Source: Gonocerus acuteangulatus
Lineage: Eukaryota > Arthropoda > Insecta > Hemiptera > Coreidae
Assembly: GCA_946811695.1 (NCBI GenBank)
Contig: OX328123.1
Span: 124,731,896-124,795,895 of the forward strand
DNA: 64,000 nucleotides
Direction: 5' to 3'
Positions 1-20,450 of the stretch are shown piece after piece (position 1 is the stretch's first letter; the number at the start of each line of letters is the position of its first letter). A model generated the notes under the pieces. It did not search any database. It worked only from the letters and a program-made list of their open reading frames with translations, and had not been told where the DNA came from. Position numbers and translations under genes: made by a program.

Positions 1-7990
<7,990 letters not shown>

Positions 7991-8850
7991 TTTAGTTATC
8001 ACTAAAGAAAAAGTCTCACTATAACATTAAATTAAGTTTCATTTGTAAACAAAAATTTTTATGAAAATTATAAATAATTCTAAAGTATTTTGTTCAATTT
8101 CACCCCTCAAAACCCTTGAAGATTTTTATAATGACTCAAACTAGCAGAAACACATTTATAGTGTAATGTTACTACATTAAATGTAGTTTTATCACCTTAG
8201 CATCAAAATCTTTAAATTAAATGAATTTATATTCAGCATCATTCAAGAACAGTTTTGATTAATTATTCTTATTGTTTCTTCTCACAACGTTTTTGACCAT
8301 TTAGCAATTTCCAGTGCTTATTGAAATATCATAGGTTACTTAGATGAAGTTTTCTTTTTGTGCTTTGTCAACTTTCTTATGATTAATATCCAGGTTCCAA
8401 ATATACATTTTTTTATTATTATTTTAACTCAAGTAAGTTTTATAAAAATTTCATTTGAAACAACTTCTTGAATTTTCTTTTTAATTAATTCAATTTATGT
8501 GGTATTTATATTTTTTTAAATAATTTAATCGCTGTGGTAAGCACATGTAGAACCATCCATTAGAAGTTTTACAAACGTTTTAGCTCAGTAGTGTTTTTGG
8601 TAAATGGAAAACTTTCTTTGTTGTAAAACAGAAAGGCTAAATCTCTCATAAAACTTCAAAAGAAGCTTAACACAGCAGAGAGTTTCACTTTGTCCTAATT
8701 TCAACCCAAATATCAGTATAATATTTTAAGTCTTAGGACTACTTTGCAGTTTTAGTATTAGACCAGGCCACATCTGTTTTGAATTGAATGTTGAGAGAGA
8801 GCAAGCTAATTTTTGCGGGGATATCTTTCGAAGACTTCCTACAACAATAA
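7991..8850. other. Downstream of PSMC2 stop: 3' UTR plus AT-rich intergenic DNA
   Basis: No ORF or repeat is recognised. The PSMC2 3' UTR must begin here, but no single polyadenylation signal stands out: several ATTAAA variants occur near 8175 and 8215, and the first canonical AATAAA is near 9104. Confidence 0.4.
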
Positions 8851-9091
8851 TTGAATCATTTATTTCAGAAACCTGTCAAGTGCACTCTTTTAAATTTTGG
8901 GAAAACTAAAAAAACTTCCTAATTTTAAAAATTAACCCCAAACATTATTTTTTTCCCAATACAATAAGAAACACTTTGTTGTTTTCCCAAGCAAAAACCT
9001 TTATTAATTTTAAAATTAGGGATTTTTTTTTTTTAGTTTTCCCAAAATTTTAAAAAGTGCACTCGACGGGTTTCTGAAATACAAGATTCAA
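8851..9091. mobile_element. Foldback MITE, 241 bp
   Basis: The left arm from 8851 (TTGAATCATTTATTTCAGAA) is matched by the right arm ending at 9091 (TTCTGAAATACAAGATTCAA). Arms of about 80 bp also share GTGCACTC and TTTTGGGAAAACTAAAAA in inverted order. Arm divergence is modest. Confidence 0.8.
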
Positions 9092-12010
9092 TTGAGGTAT
9101 ACTTAAATAAAAAATTACTCACATTTTAATTACAAACTTTTTTTTATGCAGAAAAAAATCTAAACAATAAGGGTTTTTTGGTAATTCTTTTGCTTTTAAC
9201 TCCAAAAGTTTTCATATGAGAGATTTATAGTACAATACATTTTCTTTTATGTCACATTATTCAGAATTGTTAACACTGATGTGAAAAATAGGTAAAAAAA
9301 TAGACATTTTGTATATTATTTTAATTATTAGGACCTTAACCCTTTCAATGCGATGCCCAAGAATACTCACCGGAGGATGCCGTACCTCAAAGGTTATGCC
9401 TGAGTATTCTCGCAGGAAATTGTTGTGCTCCAGTGGCCTCGCCACTGCTGTATCTCTTGATTGTGAGCCCTCTTTAGCCTTGAGCGTGTACAGAGTGCTC
9501 TAACAAAAATGGGGGATAATTGCTGAACCTTAACTGGTAACATACAAATTTTGAACGTTATAGGTAACATAACGTTTGTGAGGCGTGTGCACGGCAAACA
9601 TGTTGGGGGCATTTTTTTTTTATTTTTTTTTTTTAGCGAAATTGTAAATAATAAAGGAATAGCTTATTATAATAATTTAAAAAAACAATTTTCATTGCTA
9701 TATTTAAAAATCACGTCTAAAAACAAACAACAATTGTAAATAAGGATCAGAAACTAATTCATCACTCTAGGAGCACAAGAACTGCATTCTTTTGTTGAAC
9801 ACTCTTTAGATACAACATTTTGGTTTAAAAATGGCTTTGTTTGTAAATAGTTAACAAAAAATATCAGATTTAAGAATTGGTTTATAATAGTTTAATAAAC
9901 AAAAAAAAATGAGCACCTAGTATCGAAGTTGTTATTCGATTTAGGGCTTTATTTGTAAATAGTTATATATCTTTTATTAGTTGTTGTGGGTTATATTTTA
10001 ACTCCACCATTGAAGGTCCAAAGCCCTTATGAAAAAGGAGGACGGGAACATTTTTCAAAAAGCTTGAAATTAAAGTCTAAGTAAAAAAAAAAAAAGACGG
10101 GTTTGTACAGCTGCTCTAGGAGAGGGAGTTTGGTCCGCCTGTTGAGGGAGTAGGTAGCAGGGGCACCCCGCCTTCAAGGACATTATCTCACATCCTGCAC
10201 CGCATATATAAGGTTAAAATGCATTTAGAAATATTAAAAAAATTCTGAAGCCATCCTAATTGACTGATTTTCAATCTTTAAAAAGTTTTTGTAGGTTTGA
10301 GTGCCTTAGTTTGTTTTGTCATTTAAATATTTGGAATATGTTAGGCCCAACCTCGGCCAGACAGGGTGATGCACCACTACATTTGTCAGATTTTAAAGGG
10401 TTAATAATGCTTTGGTAGAATTTGTGAGGTTCTCTTTCCTGAGGTTGACAAATGAATTCAGGCAATGTTTTTCGATTACATTTCTAAATCAGTAGTGTAG
10501 CATTTAAACGTCTTATTTTTTTTCTTAAACTTCGGTTTTTCTGAAAAATAACTGCATTTGTCCCAAGTTACAAAGTATGGTTTTAGACCAAAAACTGGAA
10601 AGAATTCTAATATGTGGCGCCTAGAAGGAGAGGGGTGTAAGAATGAAAAACAAGTTTTGAGATATTGATCTCTAAAGTTCAGGTTAATTTGAAAATTCCA
10701 CGTATAACAAATCCAACTTTTCTTGATAAAAACTTGTTTTACTTATAATTGTGTACTTTTTGGAAAAAAATCCTTAACCATAAACATTTTGTTAAATTGA
10801 ATTAATACGATTAGTTAGTTAAATAATAGTAGTAGTGTTTTTTGCCATGCCTTACATCCACTTGCACCTCTTTTCCTTCAACTTTACTACTTACAACTCT
10901 ATGCTCTATAGTAACCATAGACGTAATAGCCAATATACTAAATGAATCTATTGGAATCTCTTTGCTACTAAATAGAATGGTGTTTCATCTGTGGTTTCCA
11001 ATCACTAACTCCATATTTTAAATTTATGCTCATACACCCCTCTGTTTCTCGGCGCATCATATCATATAAATATAGGGGTCTGAATAGATAACCTGCAAAG
11101 AACAGGTAAGCTAATCAGTAAGTACCAAAATCACTGTTTAAAATCACGACAGATACTTCAAAGTAACTGGATGTGGTCTTTTCAGATAGACCCTATATTT
11201 CATATACAATTCAATATAAATAAAACATTTGGCATGTGAGAACAACAAATTTTACTCTATGTGTAACATCAAGATGGTCTCTGCAGTAGCATTAAACAGG
11301 CCACAACTTTTGCCGCCAGCTCATGCATTCTTGAAGAGATCGCCTTGAAGCTAACATCGGCGTGTGTGTATGACTGGCTGTATTATATGAAACATTATAA
11401 AAGTACCAAATTTGTTCTTGAATGTGAACGTTATTCTAAATAATAATAATGTCAGAAAGTTTTATCATAGTTTGGAAGATATAACTTATAACACGTTATT
11501 CCATCAAAAAGTAGCAGAGTTCAATTATCCTGAGAACCGGAAACATGCACAACTATTGAACAAGAAAAGCAACCATGAGATCAAACTGTAGAAAAAGGTA
11601 AGATTTGTTGTTATCAATTGCATGCATATGTTTTTTCATTAAAATGAGCCAATCCATAGGTATTATTTTGCCCGTTACATATAATTTTTTTCTTTTTCAT
11701 ATTACTTTGAACCCTAAGATTAAATTTATTATAACTAATAATTATATTTCTAAAAACCTAAATACGACTAGTTCAAATTATTGATCCCTTCTAAACGTGA
11801 GATCATCCTTCTGTTATTATTGTAAATTGTATTTATTTATTTAAATTTTAACTTTATATAAATATAAAGTAATTAAATATCATTTTAATATCTTAAAACA
11901 AATGAGAAACGTGTTTTCTCAAAAGCAGCTGAATCAGATTATGTGGAAGTAACTATTTATTATTATTATTTTAATAACAAACATTATGGAGCAATACTTT
12001 TTATTAGTGA
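9092..12010. other. Intergenic DNA, no gene recognised
   Basis: AT-rich sequence. Only short ORFs occur, none with recognisable domains. A slightly GC-richer patch lies at 10100-10200 and another at 9340-9490. No exon with a convincing protein match was found by eye. Confidence 0.4.
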
Positions 12011-12138
12011 GGTTACTCCCTATCTCCATAGGGAGAACCCGCTTATGAGGTTGACCTTATGACGCAATCCGGAAGTGCCGACTAGAAACTTTCACGTTTC
12101 AGACCCTATAGATCACGAAAATATAGGTGGGCCAAATT

Positions 12139-12211
<73 letters not shown>

Positions 12212-12612
12212 GCTTGTCTGTTCGCGCCCTAGCAAGCTCAAAAATGGTCCAACGAAATTTGACATAAAAATCTGTCGTCTAATTTGAAAGGTCAAGTTCG
12301 TTAACCAGCAGAATCCGCCCACTAGAAGATAGTGTTTGGGGCGAAATTCGCGCAAAAATAATCGTAACGCTTACGTTCTTGAGTTTATACGCTTGCAGGT
12401 ACTTGTTTTATAGGTTTCTTAACATAAGAAAACGAATGAAACCATTTATAAGGCGATATCTGTAACCGTTCCTGAGAAAAGTGGAATCAATGTTTTTGTA
12501 AGTCATTATATTTTTGTAATACTTAGAATTGCGGAATTCAATTGAAATATTTTCTACAAGTTGGAAATTAATCCCAACTAAGATGTTTAAATTTTGGTTA
12601 TATTTGGAAACC
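12011..12612 (-). mobile_element. Family A repeat, copy A2 (truncated by the pogo-like relic)
   Basis: Starts with the terminal hairpin region (ACTCCCTATCTCCATAGGGA) and the CGCAATCCGGAAGTGCCGAC segment, then (TA)n at 12138-12211 and the core GTTCGTTAACCAGCAGAATC. It ends abruptly at TTATATTTGGA where sequence matching the second pogo-like element begins. Confidence 0.75.
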
Positions 12613-13463
12613 TCGTATCCTGGCATATATTCCTGAAAAGCTAATTATTGAAGGTGTAAAAAAAACAAAACGAAAGCACCCCCCTAAACATAAGACACCA
12701 CATAAAAATAAACCCCTTCCTAAAAAAGTGGTAAATAAAAAGAGAAAATTATTCTAATGACAGTTCAGATTCTGATACTGACACGGAAATTTCTTCAGGG
12801 GAAAGTGACGTTGATCTGTCTGATAAATGTCGTGAGTTAAGTCGATAACCAGCAACAATTTGAAAAATATGATTTGGGAAAAGGAAATTTTATACTTGTT
12901 AAAAATAAAAGTAAAAAGACTATTACATATTTAGTCGAAGAGATCTGTGGTATTAAATGTCCAATATATGATCCAATATTTGAAAAAACAAACTTTAAGT
13001 GACAAGTTTATGAGAGAAGATGAAAATTTGTATAATATTGATGTTGAAGACATTGTGGGTAAACTCCCATACCCTACTATTGCTAGTGGATCTGCTTAAC
13101 AGTTAAAACGTTTATCGTAGTATGCTTACATCCATGTCCTATATTTATTAAACTTACAATTAATTATAATATTACTCAATACAATTTTTTTTTCTGCACT
13201 GCTGTGTTGTTTTTACGTGGTCAGAGGTACAACACCCCATGGTCAAAGGTACAACTACATGTTGTACCTTTGACCACTGTACGATTATTTTTTTTTTAAA
13301 TTAATAAAAAATATTAAATGTAAAGATAGAACCTTGAAAAAATTAAATATGATAAACAATAGAATACTAATTACAATGAAATAAAAAAAAAGAATTTAGC
13401 CTTGATATTCAAGCTAAAAAAAATTCAATTGTGCGAAGCGGTCAAAGGTACAACACCTTCCCC
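12613..13463 (+). pseudogene. Pogo/Tigger-like DNA transposon relic 1 (transposase C-terminal part)
   Basis: It shares its whole length, in inverted orientation, with 14811-15710. The decayed coding strand shows an ADIPEKLIIEGVK-like start (here AYIPEKL), a basic stretch KRKHPPKHKTPHKNK, an acidic stretch NDSSDSDTDTEISSGESDVD in another frame, DLGKGNFILVKNKSKKTITY, and the end VEDIVGKLPYPTIASGSA before a stop (about 13098). The closing 'DIV-KLP-P' pattern is common at the C-terminus of CENP-B/jerky/Tigger-type transposases; that assignment is inference. Frameshifts and stops break the frame. The right end is a terminal repeat CACCTTCCCC followed by TATATA. The left (N-terminal) part, with the DDE core, is missing. 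Confidence 0.6.
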
Positions 13464-13465
13464 TA

Positions 13466-14667
13466 TATATATATGCTTGTCTGTTCGAGCTCTAGCAAGC
13501 TCAAAAATGGCCCGATTTTAACGAAAATCAAGGTGAAGTTCGTTAACCAGCAGAATCCGCCCACTAGAAGATAATGTTTGGGGCGAAATTCGCGCAAAAA
13601 AATCGTAACGCTTACGTTCTTGAGTTTATATACTTGCAGGTACTTGTTTTATAGGTTTCTTAACATAAGAAAACGAATGAAACCATTTATAAGGCGATAT
13701 CTGTAACCGTTCCTGAGAAAAGTGGAATCAATGTTTTTGTAAGTCATTATATTTTTGTGAGTACTTAGAATTGCGGAATTCAATTGAAATATTTGCTACA
13801 AGTTGGAAATTAATCCCAACTAAGATGTTTAAATTTTGGTTATATTTGGAGTTAAGGAAGTATGTGAAAAAAATTATTTTATTAATAGACATGAAAAGTT
13901 TTCGGATATTCACACATTTTTCGTAAATATCTCGATAACGGTTGGGAAATCGTGCTAAGTGGAAGGTGACTATTCGAATGCTTACTAAATTCTCTACAAA
14001 AAAGGTTCTGAAGCAATATTCGATGGGGCAACGTCAATCAGAGATATAAGCGCTTAAAACTTAAAAAGTGTTTGTTTTGTTGTTTTGAAAGGGTTTTTCT
14101 CTTTGTTTATCTCACTTTTTAATTGGTTATTTCTTGTTTTAAATTGCATTTATCAGTAAAATTAGTATAGTAGTAAAATAAGCTAAGAAACGGTGATAAT
14201 AAGTTTGGAGTGGCTGTGGTAATCATGATGGCAGTGGCTAATCATGATGACGTAGGTTGTTTTGAATTCTCCTGTCTTATAACCTTCCTCATAGCCTCCA
14301 ACTGAAGTTATCGTTATTTCTTATTTTGTAAAAAGATTTAACCCACGACAGAATGGAATTTTATTCGCCATGAAGCTTATATTTACAGTTGATTATAGCA
14401 GTAAAACAAATTTGCTAGTAAAACAAGATACTTAAAATGACAACGAATGTTTGTTTGTTTAGAATAGAGCCTTCTTAGCAGTAGTCAAAGAGTAAGTACG
14501 TTTTCAGTACATAATTGTTTTGACTTATACAGATTAAGAATTATCCGTTTCTGTGTAAGTTGGCTACTGTCAGTTTCCTGTGATTTGTAATGCTAATCTA
14601 TTCCATTTCTTCGAGATGTACGTAACCGCGCTAAGATGACGCAGTTCCTGCGAGTCGGACTTTTTTT
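13466..14667 (-). mobile_element. Family A repeat, copy A3
   Basis: Runs from the (TA)n/GCTTGTCTGTTCG segment to the end motif ACCGCGCTAAGATGACGCAG, then GTTCCTGCGAGTCGGAC and a T run. It includes the uninterrupted sites that correspond to the insertion points of BEL copy 2 (CTTAT at 14320-14324) and mariner (TA at 14380-14381) in copy A11. Confidence 0.8.
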
Positions 14668-14731
14668 TTATTGTAATAGTGCCTTGCAGCTGAATTACGA
14701 AACACGCACATGCATTTGTTTGCATTATTGA

Positions 14732-14737
<6 letters not shown>

Positions 14738-14810
<73 letters not shown>
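14738..14810. repeat. (TA)n microsatellite
   Basis: About 73 bp of pure TA, directly abutting the GGGGAAGG terminal repeat of the pogo-like element. Confidence 0.95.
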
Positions 14811-14813
<3 letters not shown>

Positions 14814-16390
14814 GAAGGTGTTGTACCTTTGACCACTTCGCACAATTGAATTTTTTTTAGCTTGAATATCAAGGGTAAATTCTTTTTTTTTTATTTCATT
14901 GTAATTAGTATTCTATTGTTTATCATATTTAATTTTTTCAAGGTTCTATCTTTACATTTAATATTTTTTATTAATTTTTAAAAAAAATAATCGTACAGTG
15001 GTCAAAGGTACAACATGTAGTTGTACCTTTGACCATGGGGTGTTGTACCTCTGACCACGTAAAAACAACACAGCAGTGCAGAAAAAAAATTGTATTGAGT
15101 AATATTATAATTAATTGTAAGTTTAATAAATATAGGACATGGATGTAAGCATAATAAAAAGCTATTATTGTTATTATGTTATGCTTAATATGCTGAAAAA
15201 CCCCAAACGATAAACGTTTTAACTGTTAAGCAGATCCACTAGCAATAGTAGGGTATGGGAGTTTACCCACAATGTCTTCAACATCAATATTATACAAATT
15301 TTCATCTTCTCTCATAAACTTGTCACTTAAAGTTTGTTTTTTCAAATATTGGATCATATATTGGACATTTAATACCACAGATCTCTTCGACTAAATATGT
15401 AATAGTCTTTTAACTTTTATTTTTAACAAGTATAAAATTTCCTTTTCCCAAATCATATTTTTCAAATTGTTGCTGGTTATCGACTTAACTCACGACATTT
15501 ATCAGACAGATCAACGTCACTTTCCCCTGAAGAAATTTCCGTGTCAGTATCAGAATCTGAACTGTCATTAGAATAATTTTCTTTTTATTTACCACTTTTT
15601 TAGGAAGGGGTTTATTTTTATGTGGTGTCTTATGTTTAGGGGGGTGCTTTCGTTTTTTTTTTTACACCTTCAATAATTAGCTTTTCAGGAATATCTGCCA
15701 GGATACGAGGTTTCCCTTTAGGCCGGACCCTATTTGACATTTTCCTTGCCTCCGCTTTTCGGCGAGATCTTACAACTTCAAGTGGAACGATGAGGGGCGA
15801 TAGGTTCGAACTGCTAAACTGAGGATTAATAAAGTTGGTTTGAACTTATTTAATTTATTATTTTTTAAATTATTTGAACAATTGAAGAAACCAATATTAA
15901 TTTTTTGTTTTAAAATTTGTGGCAGAAGAACATAAAAGTTGAATTCTGTAAAAATTACTCAGGTGTGTTGTACCTTTGACCTGGTCAAAGGTACAACAAC
16001 TAGTCATGGTCAGAGGTAAAACACCCTGGTAGTGTAAATTAAAATGCATACTAAAAATTTTAGGGTTAAAATAAATCAATTTCAAAAGCTACACCATGTT
16101 TCTTATTGTAATAGCTACTTTGTCAAATGATTTCCATCTAAAAAGACTTAATACAAAAAATATTATGAGGCAAAACGTCATCAATAAATAACTTAAATTT
16201 TTATTATAGAAATGGATAAGTATTTTTTGCAAGAATCCTCTTTGATTTGAATAATCCAAAGTAGGTTACACAAGCCCTTTAGTGAAGGAGCTAAACACTA
16301 ATTACACCAAAATTTATAAAATGTTGCTACATGCCGCGACAGCCTCGGTGGTCAAAGGTACAAGATGGTCAGAGGTACAACACCTTCCCC
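14811..16390 (-). mobile_element. Pogo/Tigger-like DNA transposon 2, internally deleted, with TIRs and TA target
   Basis: Both ends are inverted: GGGGAAGGTGTTGTACC at 14811 and GGTACAACACCTTCCCC ending at 16390. TA dinucleotides flank both sides, as expected for the Tc1/mariner/pogo superfamily. Subterminal copies of GGTCAAAGGTACAAC and its complement recur inside each end. The minus strand from about 15890 to 15225 encodes the C-terminal part of a transposase: a stretch ending RSRRKAEARKMSNRVRPKGK, then ADIPEKLIIEGVK, basic and acidic runs, and VEDIVGKLPYPTIASGSA, with frame breaks. The DDE catalytic core is absent, so this 1.58 kb copy is a non-autonomous deletion derivative. Confidence 0.7.
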
Positions 16391-16403
16391 TATATATATA
16401 TAT

Positions 16404-16422
16404 AAACTTCTTAACATTTTTG

Positions 16423-16495
<73 letters not shown>

Positions 16496-16531
16496 TGTGT
16501 GTGTGTGTGTGTAAAAATGTTAAGAAGTTTT
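16404..16531. repeat. Inverted repeat around (CA)n-(TA)n-(TG)n
   Basis: AAACTTCTTAACATTTTTGC at 16404 pairs with its complement ending near 16531. The interior is a symmetric CA/TA/TG microsatellite that is itself palindromic. Confidence 0.85.
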
Positions 16532-16551
16532 ATTACAATAACTTCTATTTC

Positions 16552-16582
16552 CTGTGATAGAGTATGGGTTACTCTATCACAG
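16552..16582. repeat. Perfect 13-bp stem hairpin
   Basis: CTGTGATAGAGTA, a 5-base loop, then TACTCTATCACAG. Function unknown. Confidence 0.8.
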
Positions 16583-17274
16583 CAATGTAATTGTGTACAA
16601 TATCAACTGAACAACAAATTCCTAAAATACATTTATCTAAATAACTTTTAATTTTGTCTGAACAAATTATTATTTCCATTTCTCTTCACACCACCAAAAT
16701 TACTGTTAGTTTTATCTCAGGTTAACAAAATAAGAGTTCTTCAAGGTTGTTCTTTTTCACAAAGATATTGAGTTGGCATTTGAGTAGTTCTCGCTGGCAC
16801 TTCTTCGATATTTAAAATTCCCATATTCAGAATAAAATATCTTACACTAATCAGAATATTTTACTAAACTTCTGTTTGAGCTATCCATCCTCACTGTGAA
16901 ATAATCAATCTAACTGTAAGAGTGATGTAAAAATTATGAGTGATCTTAATTCTACACATAATCAAATATTAATTCCAAAATAAAGTTGATAAATTTGTAT
17001 CTTAAAACGGTTTACTCAGTTAAATCTAAACCATCAATTTTTGAGGAAGTACTCTCATGAAAAATCCACATTTTGTAGGTCAGGAGCAGTTGAATGCCAC
17101 AACTTTCATTACTGGCCCAACATGGTGAATGGTCAGTAAGGTGTGAAATTTGTAATGGGAGAATTGTTAGGGAATGCTTTCTGGCGTGAGGTGCCAACGT
17201 GAAATTCCTAGTTCCAGAACTCGTAGGTCCTTTAAATACTGGTAGTTCAAATTTTTGAGTGTATATGTATGTCC

Positions 17275-17275
<1 letters not shown>
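16583..17275. other. AT-rich DNA, nothing recognised
   Basis: No repeat match to other parts of the window and no ORF with a recognisable domain. Confidence 0.4.

Positions 17276-17276
<1 letters not shown>

Positions 17277-17361
<85 letters not shown>
17277..17361. repeat. (TA)n followed by (TTTA)n microsatellite
   Basis: About 54 bp of TA then about seven TTTA units, at the position where family A members carry their microsatellite. Confidence 0.9.
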
Positions 17362-17551
17362 TAGATATAGGTAGTTGGTAACAGCTTTATTCAGTCCTCA
17401 TATATTTTATTTTCAAGTTACATAGGGTGAGGTACCCACACACTAGGTTATTACAATTTTTTTAAATTTCAAAATTGTTGGTTTTGTTCTTTTTAACGGG
17501 TTTTTGTCTCTATTTACCTATTTTTTTTTTTATTGTTTTTGGGTCCTAATT

Positions 17552-18456
17552 GAACAAAATTTGAAAGGTCAAGTTCGTTAACCAGCAGAATCCGTACAAC
17601 GGAAGGTGGTTTTTGGAGCGAAAATCGCGCAAAAAAAACTCGTAACGCTTACGTTTTCAAGTTTATATGCAAGTACTCGTTTTATAGGTTTCATAACGTG
17701 TATAAACGAATGAAACGATTTTTAAAGCGATATCTGTAACCGTTTTCGAAAAACACCTACTTTTCGAAACTAATTTTCAGTTTGGGTACTCAGGAACGAT
17801 GACTTCAGTTGGAACTTGTTCCAGACGTTTGATATTCATCTAATCTATGATAGGAAAATTTTGGGTCCGTTTGGAGTTAAGGAAGTACTAGAAATAAAAT
17901 ATTTCATTAACAGGCATCAAAAGTTTTGGGATTTTCGTATATTTTCTAAGATATTTCGAAAACGGTTCGGAAATCGTGGTAAGTGGAAGGTAACCATTCG
18001 CAAGCTTACTAAATTCCATACAAAAAAGTTTTGATGTAATTTTCGATTGGGGGATGTCAAACGGAGAAATAATAACTTCACAATTCGCAATTGTTAGTTT
18101 TGCTCTTTTGAACGGGTTTTTGTATCTATTTACCTAGAGGTTTAACTGGTTGTTTCTTATTTTAATTGCATTTAATAGCTAAACGAGTATTTGAATAAAA
18201 CAAGGTAAGGAAATGTGAAACATTGTTATAGTGTGTCCAAGAGCGAGCGTTGAGAAGGTGGGGGAAGTCGCCACGATACTCTTAGTTTCCTGTTGTGAAG
18301 CCTTAAATCTATTTTCTCTTCGAGATTTTATTTTATATTTTTCACGAAAAATCAAACCCCGCCAATAACTGCTACTATTCCTTTACTAATAGCACTAGAG
18401 ATGTGAACGGAACCGCGCTAAGATGACGCAGTCCCTGCGAGTCGGACGTTTTTGGG
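17552..18456 (-). mobile_element. Family A repeat, copy A4
   Basis: Contains the core GTTCGTTAACCAGCAGAATC, the family body, and the end motif AACCGCGCTAAGATGACGCA followed by CTGCGAGTCGGACG. The hairpin end to the left of the microsatellite is not recognisable. Confidence 0.75.
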
Positions 18457-18641
18457 TGTGATAGCGTTTTAGCTGGCTGTTTTTAGTATTCTATAACCCT
18501 GAAATGCTCCGATTCCTGCGAGCCACACTTTTTTTTTTTTTATAGATGCGCCCTGGACTAAACTTCTAATCATAATTTGCAGTATTTTCATTCTATCACT
18601 TTCCCTAGAGGGTGAGTTTAGTAAGTTAACTGTATTTAACA

Positions 18642-18877
18642 GTGGCGTGTAAGGAAATAATTTGGGTGGCGGGGCTGGAGCACGGAGGGATTTGGAGGTA
18701 TGGAATATTAACATTCTAGAACTTCGAATAGTTAGCCAACGCTATTACACCCCCCCCCCCCCCAACAATATTTTTTCTTAACTAAGTGATCTTATTTAAT
18801 TAATTTTTGAGGTTTTTATTACACATTTTTATCGATGAAATAAAAATGTCATGGGGGAGGGCTGCAGCCCCCTTAAT
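18642..18877. mobile_element. hAT-like MITE, family E, copy E1 (diverged)
   Basis: Shares with E2-E4 the inner words TATGGAATATTAACA, CTAAGTGATCTTATTTAATT and GAGGGCTGCAGCCCCC. The outer terminal repeats are eroded. Confidence 0.7.
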
Positions 18878-19290
18878 AATGAAGTGAGTCTGTTGTTCAT
18901 GTTATTAATACATTAATACTTTCTACCATCCTTGGATGAATGGGAAAGCGGCAAGGAAGGAGTGGGGCAAGGCCTGACGCGTGTCCTTAGAAGCTAGGTA
19001 TTATGGTAATGGAGTCAGTCGGCTTTGAGCTGGGCTTTAGTGTGGATGTGTGAGTTTAATTAGGTTTAGCTACGCAAGTATTTGTATTCAGTCAGGACTA
19101 CACGAATCAAACGCCACATTTTTCACAGGTAGTCTCCGCTCTCTTAGGAAATAATCTTATAAGAAAGCGTACATATTTTGTTATTTAAGACATATGATTA
19201 TCCTAAATGCGTCACTCATGTTATTATCTTATATACATTAACTTTCTTGAAATATAAAGAACGTTGGAAGATGGCTGAGTTCATGATAAT

Positions 19291-19534
19291 CATGGGCGTA
19301 TATAGAAAATAATATCGGGGGGGGGGGCTGAGACCATTTCCGGTGTATGGAATACTAACAATTTAGATCTTGGAAGAGTTTTAATCAACTTAAACGCTAT
19401 TACACCCAAAATAGAATATGTTTTATGAACTAAATGATCTTATTTAATTTATTTTTAAGGGTTTTATGAAATTTTTACCGATCAAATAAAAATTTCGGGG
19501 GGGCTGCAGCCCCCCCCCCTTATATACGCCCATG
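19291..19534. mobile_element. hAT-like MITE, family E, copy E2, with 8-bp target duplication
   Basis: Terminal inverted repeats CATGGGCGTATATA and TATATACGCCCATG. It is flanked by the direct duplication ATGATAAT (19283-19290 and 19535-19542). An 8-bp duplication fits the hAT superfamily. Confidence 0.85.
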
Positions 19535-19551
19535 ATGATAATAGAGAGGAA

Positions 19552-19756
19552 CCCGCTAGCGAGGTTGCCCTCATGAGTACAGACTACAAAATTTCACGTT
19601 TCAGAACCCATAGATCACGAATATAATGGTCAAATTTGTGCATCGCTATCTAACTGGCTAAAAGCGGACAGATTTTAATCAAATTTGGTACGAAAATACT
19701 TTCTGGGAAAGTTCAAGTTCGTTAACCAGCAGAATTTGTCCATCAGAACATTGTTT
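19552..19756 (-). mobile_element. Family A fragment, copy A5
   Basis: AACCCGCTAGCGAGGTTGCC, TTTCACGTTTCAGAACCCAT and the core GTTCGTTAACCAGCAGAAT are present. The fragment is cut on its right by family E copy E3. Confidence 0.65.
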
Positions 19757-19972
19757 TATAAGGAAAGTTCCGGGGTATGTAATACTAAAAATTTAGAACT
19801 TGGAGTAGTTTTAGGCAACTAAAACGCTATTACACGTAAAATAAAATATTTTTTATGAACTAAGTGAGCTTATTTAATTTATTTTTAAGGGTTTTACGGC
19901 AAACTTTTACCATCAAATCAAAATTTCGGTGAGGGCTGCAGCCCCCCTTATGTACGCCCATGAGGTATACTT
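19757..19972. mobile_element. hAT-like MITE, family E, copy E3
   Basis: The right terminal repeat TACGCCCATG is clear (ends 19972); the left one is eroded. The body matches E2. Confidence 0.7.
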
Positions 19973-20225
19973 TTCGTATGTAATTGGACGTGGGGGATCT
20001 TTTGAAAACATATTCAATGCCCACATCTATAACCGCTGTCGATGAAAAAAAACTTGATGTGTTTTGGGATTTTTGTTGTTATTTTTTACGCCGCACAGAC
20101 ATTTGACCCATTAACGCCATTTGAGACATTTTCTTCTCCCCAAGTTGTCAATTTCTATATCTCAATGATTTATAGAACTTATTAGAGTTATATAAATTGC
20201 TATAAAATAAAAAAAAATCATAAGT

Positions 20226-20450
20226 ATAACTCGGTTACTACTAAGTCGTAAGCATCCGTGCCTAAGGACGATGCCTTTTCATTTAAAAAAAGAAAAGGCA
20301 TTAGCCGTATCCTGGCTAAAAAGAGTGACAACCTGTAGATAATCTATCCCAAAAAGAACTGTGTTATGTATAAGTTGACGTTTAAGTAAATTATAACTAG
20401 ACTTGCTTAGTGAAGAACCTGAATTTGGTTCCTATGTTTCCATTTTAATT
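20226..20450. repeat. Dispersed repeat F, copy 1
   Basis: Shares GGCATTAGCC, CCTGGC, ACCTGT-GATAATCT and CCCAAAAA words, in order, with 38395-38480. The region 20500-20650 shares an inverted match with about 2540-2590 (GGTGCAG, AAGGT, ACTTGTAGTTTTATTA). Nature unknown. Confidence 0.5.

Noticed and set aside
9337..10404. Possible 1.06-kb piggyBac-like element with TTAACCCTTT at the left and AAAGGGTTAA at the right
   Set aside because: Terminal similarity is limited to about 9 bp and interior ends do not match; chance is likely in AT-rich DNA.
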